In this document: positions 1 through 6,291 of the stretch, in pieces
Layout: each line of letters opens with the position of its first letter
Position numbering within the stretch: position 1 is the first letter of the stretch
Source: Gemmatimonadota bacterium
GTDB lineage: Bacteria > Gemmatimonadota > Gemmatimonadetes > Gemmatimonadales > Gemmatimonadaceae
DNA length: 64,000 nucleotides
Assembly (NCBI GenBank): GCA_016871895.1
Contig: VHBO01000001.1
Location: 124,001-188,000, forward strand
Reading direction: 5' to 3'
Notes under the pieces: model-generated
Database searches by the model: none
What the model was told of the DNA's origin: nothing
What the model saw: only the letters and a program-made list of their open reading frames with translations
Made by a program: the position numbers and the translations under genes

Positions 1-171
1 GCGCGTCCGCGTGACCGCGGCCTGGCTGCGGACGGCGTTGCGTGCCTGCACCGCGGCCGGCGCGTTGCGCTGGGCGAGGCGCACGGCCTCGTCGAGCGTG
101 ATCGGGCGTGCTGGGTCCTGCGCGCCGAGGGCGATCGGGACCGCCGCCACCATCCACATCCACTGCCGCAT
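1..171 (-). CDS. TolC-type outer-membrane efflux protein, N-terminal fragment
   Basis: The reverse strand encodes 57 codons that run off the window edge. They begin with a hydrophobic signal peptide (MRQWMWMVAAVPIALGAQ) followed by ITLDEAVRLAQRNAP, the usual opening of outer-membrane efflux proteins, whose first helix carries the LxEAVxxAxxxNP pattern. Family knowledge: these trimeric channels carry drugs or metals across the outer membrane together with RND pumps and membrane-fusion proteins. The ATG overlaps the TGA of the upstream gene (ATGA), so it is the last visible member of a sigma/anti-sigma operon. A metal-efflux (CusC/CzcC/CnrC) role is inferred from context only. It was too short for the ORF track. 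Confidence 0.75.
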   Translation of the reverse strand, partial: MRQWMWMVAAVPIALGAQDPARPITLDEAVRLAQRNAPAAVQARNAVRSQAAVTRTR

Positions 172-545
172 CACTCGCGCTCCTGACGTCGTCCGGCCTC
201 GCGGTCGCGACGCCACTGTTCATACTTGGTCCGCTGCTCGGGGGTGAGCAGGCGGTCGAAGGCCTCACGCGCCTCGCGGCTGACAGAATCGATGCCGGGA
301 CGCACCGGGGCCATCAGGGAATCCATCCGGCGGTTGCGGGTGTCGAGGATCGAATCGAGTACGGCGCGCTGCGTCGAGTCGAAGGCCAGCGTCTCGGCGA
401 TCCGCCCCCGCATCGCGCGCGGGTCACGCATCTCGCGGGTCCAGCTGTCCCGGAGGACCCACCGGTCCACCGTCACGCCGATGGCCGCCCCGACGAGGAC
501 CGCCGTCAGATAGAACGCCGCCGCGAGGCTTTTGGTTCGGGTCAT
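171..545 (-). CDS. Membrane-anchored CnrX/CpxP-like periplasmic protein
   Basis: This 124-residue protein has one N-terminal membrane segment (about residues 7-25) and a charged, helical periplasmic part ending in LLTPEQRTKYEQW. That LTPEQR motif is typical of Spy/CpxP and the 'heavy-metal resistance' sensors such as CnrX. It sits between an anti-sigma-like gene and a TolC-like gene with ATGA overlaps on both sides, matching the logic of cnr/ncc metal-resistance loci. Oddly, it contains no histidine at all, whereas CnrX binds its metal largely through histidines. It may therefore sense something other than Ni/Co or act as a Spy-like chaperone. Function is inferred from topology and neighbours. 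Confidence 0.65.
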   Translation of the reverse strand: MTRTKSLAAAFYLTAVLVGAAIGVTVDRWVLRDSWTREMRDPRAMRGRIAETLAFDSTQRAVLDSILDTRNRRMDSLMAPVRPGIDSVSREAREAFDRLLTPEQRTKYEQWRRDREAGRRQERE

Positions 546-931
546 CGGCGGTCCTCCGGGGTCGTGGCAGGGCCGGCGCGCAGCGGGTCGGGACGCTCGC
601 CGTCGAAGAGCCCGCGGCGGGCGAAGACGGGGGCGTCATCGGCGCTGTCGAGGATCGTCTCGTAGGCCATCCGCGTCTCGAGCGCGCGGTGCCGGAGATA
701 GACGGATCCCGCGACGATCAGGGTGAGGCCGGCGGCGAGGAGTCCGATGCGGTAGATGCGCTCGGGGAGCACCCACCACGCGGCGCCGTCGCGTCCCTGC
801 CGGACCCGCGCGAGGATGCGGGTCTCGAGGCCGGCCCAGTAGGCCGGGTCGGTCGGCGGGGCGACGAGCGCGCGGAGGCGCGTCGTGAGCTCGTCGTCGC
901 GATGGAGGGTGGGACGGTCGTGGTCGGTCAT
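542..931 (-). CDS. Probable anti-sigma factor, single-pass membrane protein
   Basis: 129 residues starting at MTDHDRPTLH. The ORF track extends this frame upstream to 1252, but that part lies antisense or out of frame inside the sigma gene. The start at 931 overlaps the sigma stop (ATGA). A cytoplasmic N-terminal part (about 60 residues, with YWAGLETRIL) precedes one membrane helix (about residues 62-80) and a short periplasmic tail. This topology, and its position directly after an ECF sigma gene, are those of membrane anti-sigma factors. No HxxxCxxC zinc-anti-sigma motif is present. Its stop overlaps the next start (ATGA). Confidence 0.65.
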   Translation of the reverse strand: MTDHDRPTLHRDDELTTRLRALVAPPTDPAYWAGLETRILARVRQGRDGAAWWVLPERIYRIGLLAAGLTLIVAGSVYLRHRALETRMAYETILDSADDAPVFARRGLFDGERPDPLRAGPATTPEDRR

Positions 932-1521
932 CGGTCGCTCCGGAGGTCGTGCAGCAGGTCGCGCAGCTGGGCGCGCGCGTAATGGAGGTCGGATCGGGCG
1001 GTCCCCTCGGGGATGCCGAGCATCCCGCCGATCTCCGCGTGTTTGTAGCCTTCGACGTCGTGTAGGGTGATGACGGCGCGCTGGCGCGCCGGCAGGCTCG
1101 CGAGCGCCGCAGCGAGGCGGCGTTGCAGCTCGTCCGTGACTGCGGGGTCGCGGAAGGGGGAGGCGACGGTCTCGGGGAGATCGTCGGCGTCGCGGACCTT
1201 CCGACGCCGCGTGAGGTCGAGCGCGGCGTTCGCAACGATACGGTGCAGCCACGCGCCGAATGCCTGATCGGGGAGGAATCGGTCGAGCGCGCGGAAGGCG
1301 TGCAGGAAGGCATCCTGCACGGCGTCCTCCGCGTCCTCGTGGTTGAGCACAATCGCACGCGCCACGACGTACGCCCGCCGCTGATGCCGGCGCACGAGCT
1401 CGCCGAACGCGGGCTCGTCGCCGCGCTGGGCGGCGAGGATCAGCGCGCGTTCGTCGGCGGGCCGATCACTCACCACGGGGCGCGTGGAGGCGACGGTCCA
1501 GGGCAGAGCGACGGTATTCAC
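928..1521 (-). CDS. ECF-family RNA polymerase sigma factor
   Basis: 197 residues with both ECF domains. Sigma-2 (about residues 27-100) contains the DAEDAVQDAFLHAFRAL helix and AWLHRIVANAALDL. Sigma-4 (about 128-185) contains LPARQRAVITLHDVEGYKHAEIGGMLGIPEGT and a helix-turn-helix. Family role: directs RNA polymerase to stress or metal-responsive promoters and is held inactive by the adjacent anti-sigma factor. The start is GTG at 1521; an internal GTG at VVSDRP is an alternative. A TATGCT hexamer lies about 12 nt upstream of the GTG. It heads a four-gene chain with 4-nt overlaps, so the target very likely includes the efflux genes leaving the window. Confidence 0.93.
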   Translation of the reverse strand: MNTVALPWTVASTRPVVSDRPADERALILAAQRGDEPAFGELVRRHQRRAYVVARAIVLNHEDAEDAVQDAFLHAFRALDRFLPDQAFGAWLHRIVANAALDLTRRRKVRDADDLPETVASPFRDPAVTDELQRRLAAALASLPARQRAVITLHDVEGYKHAEIGGMLGIPEGTARSDLHYARAQLRDLLHDLRSDR

Positions 1522-1572
1522 GACGGGCCACCGAGCATATCTCCAGTACGTGGGCCGCCGGGGCGGCGTTGG

Positions 1573-1597
1573 GCCGGCCCTCCCCGTGGCGGCCGGC
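1573..1597 (-). terminator. GC-rich hairpin after the HD gene
   Basis: GCCGGCC and GGCCGGC arms separated by an 11-nt loop lie 3 nt after the HD-gene stop and before the sigma gene. There is no U-tract, so termination is only a possibility. Confidence 0.3.
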
Positions 1598-1599
1598 GG

Positions 1600-2193
1600 T
1601 CAGCTGCCGGCCAGCCCCAGCGCCGCCGCGTTCCCGCGGAGCGCCTCGATGACGAAGGCGATGTGGGCGTCGAGTTCGACGCCGAGGTCGGCCGCGCCGT
1701 TAATGACATCGTCGCGTGATACCCCGCGCGCGAATGCCTTGTCCTTCATCTTCTTCCGGACGGAGCTCGCCTCGAGGTCGAGGACGCTCCGCGACGGCCG
1801 CACGAGGGCCGCGGCCGTTATCAGTCCGCAGAGCTCGTCGACGGCGAAGAGGGTCTTCGCCATCCGGGTCGTCCGCGGCACGCCGGTGAAGAGGGCGTGG
1901 CCGAGGATCGCCTCGCAGAGGTCGTCGGGATAGCCGAGGGTGCGCAGGTGGCGCACCCCCTCGCTCGGGTGCTCCGCCTCAGCGGCCTGCGCGGCGTTCG
2001 GGAAGCGCTCGTAGTCGAAGTCGTGCAGGAGCCCCGCGAGGGCCCACCGGCTCTCGTCCTCCCCGAAGTGCCGGGCGTAGGCGCGCATCGCGGTCTCGAC
2101 GGCGCGCATATGGGTGCGGAGCGAGGCGCTGGTGGTCCACGACTCCATCAGGGCGACGGCGTCGGCGTAGGCGGGGAGGGCGGCGTCGGTCAT
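1600..2193 (-). CDS. HD-domain phosphohydrolase-like protein
   Basis: 197 residues of the small HDIG/HD family. Seen: the first His in SLRTHMRAVETAM (about residue 28), the HD pair in LAGLLHDFDYERFPN (about 57), and downstream GHALF and AVDELCGLI helices. Such proteins are metal-dependent phosphohydrolases; the substrate is unknown for this branch. The protein is soluble with no signal peptide. The ATG at 2193 is preceded by TATCTT at exactly 6 nt, with no room for a Shine-Dalgarno site, which suggests a leaderless mRNA. It is not obviously linked to the flanking metal ATPase or sigma operon. Confidence 0.85.
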   Translation of the reverse strand: MTDAALPAYADAVALMESWTTSASLRTHMRAVETAMRAYARHFGEDESRWALAGLLHDFDYERFPNAAQAAEAEHPSEGVRHLRTLGYPDDLCEAILGHALFTGVPRTTRMAKTLFAVDELCGLITAAALVRPSRSVLDLEASSVRKKMKDKAFARGVSRDDVINGAADLGVELDAHIAFVIEALRGNAAALGLAGS

Positions 2194-2199
2194 CGGGGA

Positions 2200-2205
2200 A
2201 AGATA
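2200..2205 (-). promoter_or_regulatory. -10-like TATCTT, leaderless start of HD gene
   Basis: TATCTT lies 6 nt before the ATG at 2193, so transcription would begin at or next to the A of ATG. No convincing -35 is visible. The same geometry recurs at five other genes in the window. Confidence 0.5.
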
Positions 2206-2217
2206 GTCCGAGCCGTG

Positions 2218-4215
2218 TCAGGGATTCGCTGGTGCCGCCGCTCGCAGGGCGTTCACGATCACCGCCACATCGATCCCCTCCTGCAGGAGCGCCCCCACCG
2301 TCGGCGGGATGAAGCCGAGCGCCGCGACGACCATCGCGGCGCCGGAGAGGATGAGCCCGGCGACGATGCTCTGCCGCGCGATCGCGACCACGCGTCGTCC
2401 GATGCGCACCGCCTCCTCGACGCGCGTCACATCATCGGCGAGGAGGACGACGCCCGCCGCCTCCGCCGAGATCCCGCCGCCGTGCGCGGCGAGCGCGACG
2501 CCGACCGTCGCCGCCGAGAGGGCGGGGGCGTCGTTGGTCCCGTCGCCTACCATCAGCACGCGGCGCCCCGATGCCTCGAGCGCGCGCACCGCCGCGACCT
2601 TCTCGTCCGGCAGCAGGTCGCCGCGGGCATCGGTGATCCCGAGGTGCGCGGCGATCGGCGCGACGTTCTCGGTGTGATCACCAGAGAGGAGGACCGTGCG
2701 GGCGAGCCCGAGGTCCCGGAGGCGCGCGAAGAAGGCGGGGAGGTCGGCGCGCATCCGGTCGCCGAAGGTGATGACGCCGGTGGCGGTCGCCGCGTCGTCG
2801 GTCCCATCGAGTGCGACGTACGCGCGGAGGCCGCCGTTCGTGGGGGCGACGTGCGCCGCGAGGACCGTGTGCACGCTCGGATGGAGGTCGGCGACGAGTG
2901 CGCGGTTCCCGACGCTCACGCGTCGCCCCTCGACGCGACCGGTGACGCCGCGGCCCGCGTGCTCGACGATGTCGGTCGCGGGCGGGATCGCGAGGCCGCG
3001 GTGCGTGGCCTCCTCGACGACGGAGCGGGCGAGGAGATGCCCGCTCCCCATCTCGATGGCGGCGGCCGCGCGGAGCAACGGCTCCGTCGCCGTGCCGTCG
3101 AGCGTCTCGACCGTCGTCACCTCCGGTCGACCGTGCGTGAGTGTCCCCGTCTTGTCGAACACCGCCGTGTCCACCCGCGCGAGGAGCTCGAGCGCGGTGC
3201 CGTTCCGGACGATGACCTGCCGGCGGGCCGCGCGATTGATCCCGCCGATCACCGCGACCGGGGTGGCGAGGAGGAGCGGGCAGGGGGTCGCCACCACGAG
3301 CACGGCGAGCACGCGCTGCGGATCCCCAGAGATCCCCCAGGCGATCGCGCACGCCACGAGGGTGACAGGAGTGAACCAGATCGCCCATCGATCGGCCATC
3401 CGCTGGATCGGGGACTTCTCGGCCTGCGCCGTGCGCACCAGTTCGACGATCCGCGCGTAGAGCGAGTCGCGCGCGGGGGCTGTGACGCGCAGCGTGAGCG
3501 GCGACGAGGTGTTCACGACGCCGGAGCGCACCGTCGCGCCGGGGCCGACGCGCTCCGGCAGCGGCTCGCCGGTGATGCGCGAGGTGTCGAGCGCGCTCGA
3601 ACCGGCCACGACCTCCGCATCGCAGGGGACCATCTCCCCGGGCCGTACGAGGATCCGGTCGCCGACCTGCACCTGCTCCGCCGCGACGTCCTCGATGTCG
3701 AATGTGTCGGCGTCCCCGTTCGGCGCGGCGGTCGCCGCCGCAGATGCGACCGCCGCCGCTCGCGCCTCGTCAGTGCCCACGCCACGCAGGCGATGCGCGA
3801 TGCGCGGCGCCGCCGCCTCGAGGTCACGCACCGCGTCGGAGGCCCGTCCCTCGGCGTAGCGCTCGAGAAGCTCGCCCCCCGTCTGCATCAAGACGATCAC
3901 CAGCCCGGCGACCGGCTCACGCAGGACGATTGCCGTGACGATCGCGAGCATCGCGACGACGTCCGCGGCGAACTCGCCGCGCAACATCCCGCGGATCGTA
4001 CGCCACGCAACGGGGGCGCCGAGGAGCACGAGGCCGGTGAGCAGCGTCGGCGCCGACCAGTGGGCGAGGGCGGGATGCAGCCGGAGCGCGAGCCCGCACA
4101 CGAGGACGGCCAGCGTCTGCAGCGGGGGCATCGCCGCCGCGAGCGGGAAACGCAGCGCCCTGCGCCCCGACGGGGACGCAGGGCGCTCGGCGGCCGGGGT
4201 GGCGGCCGCCGTCAT
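2218..4215 (-). CDS. P1B-type heavy-metal translocating P-type ATPase
   Basis: 665 residues. All P-type landmarks are present: TGEPLP actuator loop (about 217), membrane metal motif TPCPLLLATP (about 310), phosphorylation site DKTGTLTHGRP (about 353), and GDGTNDAPAL hinge. About eight membrane helices can be placed, ending in LLQEGIDVAVIVNAL. There is no N-terminal CxxC metal-binding domain. The nucleotide-domain HP dipeptide of typical P1B pumps reads GHLLA here. Together with TPC rather than CPC/SPC, this places it in a less characterised P1B subgroup, so metal specificity cannot be assigned. It follows a 54-residue membrane protein with only 1 nt between stop and start, an obvious co-translated pair. 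Confidence 0.93.
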   Translation of the reverse strand: MTAAATPAAERPASPSGRRALRFPLAAAMPPLQTLAVLVCGLALRLHPALAHWSAPTLLTGLVLLGAPVAWRTIRGMLRGEFAADVVAMLAIVTAIVLREPVAGLVIVLMQTGGELLERYAEGRASDAVRDLEAAAPRIAHRLRGVGTDEARAAAVASAAATAAPNGDADTFDIEDVAAEQVQVGDRILVRPGEMVPCDAEVVAGSSALDTSRITGEPLPERVGPGATVRSGVVNTSSPLTLRVTAPARDSLYARIVELVRTAQAEKSPIQRMADRWAIWFTPVTLVACAIAWGISGDPQRVLAVLVVATPCPLLLATPVAVIGGINRAARRQVIVRNGTALELLARVDTAVFDKTGTLTHGRPEVTTVETLDGTATEPLLRAAAAIEMGSGHLLARSVVEEATHRGLAIPPATDIVEHAGRGVTGRVEGRRVSVGNRALVADLHPSVHTVLAAHVAPTNGGLRAYVALDGTDDAATATGVITFGDRMRADLPAFFARLRDLGLARTVLLSGDHTENVAPIAAHLGITDARGDLLPDEKVAAVRALEASGRRVLMVGDGTNDAPALSAATVGVALAAHGGGISAEAAGVVLLADDVTRVEEAVRIGRRVVAIARQSIVAGLILSGAAMVVAALGFIPPTVGALLQEGIDVAVIVNALRAAAPANP

Positions 4216-4216
4216 C

Positions 4217-4381
4217 TCAGTGCGACTCGGTCGCCGCGTGGGCCCCTTCGTGCGCGTCGAATTTGTCGTTCGTGAGCTTCACGGTGACGAGGACGACGAC
4301 GGCGAGGGCGATGAGCCCAATGATGAGGCCCTTGAAGGCGGCCGCGGTGTCACGGCCGGACATCGGTGTGCCGGAGGTCAT
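4217..4381 (-). CDS. 54-residue single-pass membrane protein with His-bearing tail
   Basis: This gene is absent from the ORF track because of its length. It encodes MTSGTPMSGRDTAAAF, one long hydrophobic helix (about residues 18-35), then the acidic, His-containing tail DKFDAHEGAHAATESH. MSGRD at codon 7 is an alternative start. The stop is one nucleotide from the P1B ATPase start, so both should be translated from one message. The three histidines after the membrane helix could bind a metal, and a small regulatory or metal-delivering subunit of the pump is a reasonable inference. I do not recognise a named family. Confidence 0.7.
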   Translation of the reverse strand: MTSGTPMSGRDTAAAFKGLIIGLIALAVVVLVTVKLTNDKFDAHEGAHAATESH

Positions 4382-4406
4382 GGGGGGAGGATGAAGGGTG
4401 GAGGCT

Positions 4407-4434
4407 GAACGCTGGAAGCGGAACGCTGGAAGCT
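4407..4434. repeat. 14-nt tandem repeat, GAACGCTGGAAGC type
   Basis: Two adjacent copies of GAACGCTGGAAGC(G/T) lie directly after the cyclophilin stop codon. Related GCTGGAAGCTGG words occur on the other side of the same gene at about 4905-4982. Confidence 0.7.
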
Positions 4435-4892
4435 CAGGCGACGCGGACGGTCACCATATGGTCCTTGTCGGTCAGCTGGTTCATCACGTCGAGGCCGGTG
4501 GTGATCTGGCCGAAGACGGTGTGCACCCCGTTCAGGTGCCGAGTGTTCGGCTCGGAGAGGACCATGAAGAACTGCGAGCCACCGGTGTTCGGGCCGGCGT
4601 GCGCCATCGAGAGGGCGCCGACCTTGTGGGTCTGCGGGTTCCCCTTCGTCTCGCACGGAATCTTGTACCCCGGGCCGCCGGTGCCCGGCGGGCCCTTCGG
4701 CGTGCCGCCGATCTTCGCGTTCGGGCAGCCGCCCTGCACGACGAACTCGGGGATCACCCGATGGAAGCGGATCTGATCGTAGAAGCCCTCATTGGCGAGC
4801 TTCTCGAAGTTGGCGACCGTGCCGGGCGCGTCCTTCTCATACAGCTCGGCGGTGATGGTGCCCTTGTTGGTTTCGAAGGTGGCGGTCTTCAT
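4434..4892 (-). CDS. ppiB: Cyclophilin-type peptidyl-prolyl cis-trans isomerase
   Basis: 152 residues covering one complete cyclophilin domain and nothing else. Diagnostic active-site stretches are visible: [13 protein letters not shown] (catalytic Arg about residue 44), [13 protein letters not shown], and [12 protein letters not shown]. No signal peptide, so it is a cytoplasmic prolyl isomerase assisting protein folding, like E. coli PpiB. TAGCCT lies 9 nt upstream of the ATG. Both flanks carry short GCTGGAAGC-type repeats, which is unusual for this otherwise gene-dense strand. Confidence 0.95.
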   Translation of the reverse strand: MKTATFETNKGTITAELYEKDAPGTVANFEKLANEGFYDQIRFHRVIPEFVVQGGCPNAKIGGTPKGPPGTGGPGYKIPCETKGNPQTHKVGALSMAHAGPNTGGSQFFMVLSEPNTRHLNGVHTVFGQITTGLDVMNQLTDKDHMVTVRVA

Positions 4893-4904
4893 CGATGCGG
4901 GAGG

Positions 4905-4985
4905 CTAGAGGCTGGAAGCTGGCAGAGGAGAGCTGGAGCGTGGTGCGGATGGAGACCTCGAGCGTCCAGCTTTCGGCCTCCAGTC
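4905..4985. repeat. Imperfect inverted repeat of GGAAGCTGG words
   Basis: Between the cyclophilin and TonB-like genes, GAGGCTGGAAGCTGG (from about 4908) is mirrored by CCAGCTTTCGGCCTC (from about 4966) with a spacer of around 45 nt containing further AGCTGGAG words. It belongs to the same word family as the 4407-4434 repeat and could fold into a long hairpin. Confidence 0.5.
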
Positions 4986-4997
4986 GTGCACTGGAAT

Positions 4998-5567
4998 CTA
5001 TCGCCTCGTCCGCGCCGGTGACGTGGCGCTGAACAGGTAGAATCGCGGCACCTTGCACCCGTTCCGGAGCGCGGGCTGGAAGGTCCACTTGGCGATTGCG
5101 GCCTTCGCACCGTTCGTGAACCAGACGTTCGATGACTCGAGCACCGTGAACGTCGTCATATCGGGCTTCCCGAGGGTGTCGACCATCACCTCGACGCGGA
5201 TCACGGCGCTCCCGTCGCGCCGGAGGACGTTCCTCGGGACGGGTCGGCGGATCGGCGGCGGCTCCATCGCGAGCGGTGTGGGGACCCGCTCGACGTCCAG
5301 CCGCGGGTCCGCGGCGGCATCCTCGCGTGCCGTCACGCAGGAGTCGACGGGCGGGGCGATCGGACGCGCGTTCACCGTGGCGGGGGTCGCCGTGGTCGAC
5401 GGGGCGCAGGCGGTCGCGAGGATGATCACACCCGCCAAGAGGGTGACCGCGCGACGCGATGCAGGCAGAGCGAGCGGGCGGAGCCGCGCAGGGGATCGCA
5501 CGCGCGTAGCGCCGGTACCGCGAGCGGCGGACGGGTGGATCGCGGGTGTCGAATCGTGGTGCCGCAT
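4998..5567 (-). CDS. TonB C-terminal-domain lipoprotein-like protein
   Basis: 189 residues. A basic leader is followed by a hydrophobic segment ending in ILATACAPS, a plausible lipobox with Cys near residue 54. A Thr/Ala/Pro-rich linker precedes a TonB-like C-terminal fold: VIRVEVMVDTLGKPD, a central TVLES segment and AIAKWTFQPALRNG, the classic 'W-x-F-x-P-A' ending. Family role: TonB C-terminal domains contact outer-membrane proteins. A lipid-anchored version without an N-terminal transmembrane anchor is unlikely to transduce ExbBD energy and may be an envelope-interaction module. It ends 105 nt before the cyclophilin and follows nth by 13 nt. Confidence 0.7.
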   Translation of the reverse strand: MRHHDSTPAIHPSAARGTGATRVRSPARLRPLALPASRRAVTLLAGVIILATACAPSTTATPATVNARPIAPPVDSCVTAREDAAADPRLDVERVPTPLAMEPPPIRRPVPRNVLRRDGSAVIRVEVMVDTLGKPDMTTFTVLESSNVWFTNGAKAAIAKWTFQPALRNGCKVPRFYLFSATSPARTRR

Positions 5568-5580
5568 CGTAGTCTCAGGG

Positions 5581-6291
5581 TTAGAGGGTCGCTGACGGAC
5601 AGATGTCGTTGAGGAGGCAGTCGCCGCAACGGGGTCGGCGCGCGTCGCAGACGCGACGCCCGTGCCAGATCAGCAGATGGGAGAGTTGCGCCCAGGTCTC
5701 GCGAGCGAAGAGCGGCATCAGCGCCCGCTCGATGCGCACGGCGTCGGTCTCGCGGGTGAGTCCGAAGCGAGCCGAGAGGCGTGCTACGTGCGTGTCGACG
5801 ACGACCCCTTCGTTCATCCCGAAGGCGTTTCCGAGGACCACATTCGCGGTCTTCCGGCCGATCCCCGGGAGGACGACCAGCGCGTCCATCTCCGCCGGGA
5901 CCTCGCCGCCGTGATCGGCGACGAGCGCGCGGGCGAGCCCCTGGATCGACTTCGCCTTGTTCCGATAGAACCCGGTGCTTCGGACCACCTCCTCGATGTC
6001 CTCGAGCAGCGCCTCGGCGAGCGCGGCCGGTGTCGGCCAGCGTCGGAAGAGCTCCGGGGTGACCAGGTTGACTCGCTTGTCGGTGCATTGCGCCGAGAGC
6101 ACCGTCGCGACGGCGAGTTCGAAGGCATTGCGGTGGTCGAGCTCGCAATGCGCGTTCGGATACGCGTCGGCGAGTCGGCGTTGGATCTCGGTGGCCAGAG
6201 CGAGCCGGGCCGCCGCGGAGCGCGGGCGCGGTGCGGCCTTTCGCGGCTCGGCGTGCGGCGTGGCCTGGCGCGGCCGGCGCGGCGCGGCCAT
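5581..6291 (-). CDS. nth: Endonuclease III (DNA glycosylase/AP lyase)
   Basis: 236 residues from MAAPRRPRQA; the track's longer 266-residue version would extend into polX. The chosen ATG overlaps the polX stop (ATGA). Seen: helix-hairpin-helix LVVLPGIGRKTANVVL with the catalytic Lys, catalytic Asp in VVVDTHVARLSARFGL, and a C-terminal [4Fe-4S] motif C-x6-C-x2-C-x5-C. Role: removes oxidised pyrimidines and nicks AP sites in base excision repair. An Arg/Pro/Ala-rich N-terminal extension of about 25 residues precedes the catalytic domain. It is paired with PolX, another base-excision-repair family. Confidence 0.96.
   Translation of the reverse strand: MAAPRRPRQATPHAEPRKAAPRPRSAAARLALATEIQRRLADAYPNAHCELDHRNAFELAVATVLSAQCTDKRVNLVTPELFRRWPTPAALAEALLEDIEEVVRSTGFYRNKAKSIQGLARALVADHGGEVPAEMDALVVLPGIGRKTANVVLGNAFGMNEGVVVDTHVARLSARFGLTRETDAVRIERALMPLFARETWAQLSHLLIWHGRRVCDARRPRCGDCLLNDICPSATL

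Noticed and set aside
1897-4275. 792-aa plus-strand ORF
   Set aside because: Antisense to the P1B ATPase; composition is a mirror of high-GC codon bias (Arg/Ala/Asp/His rich) with no domain.
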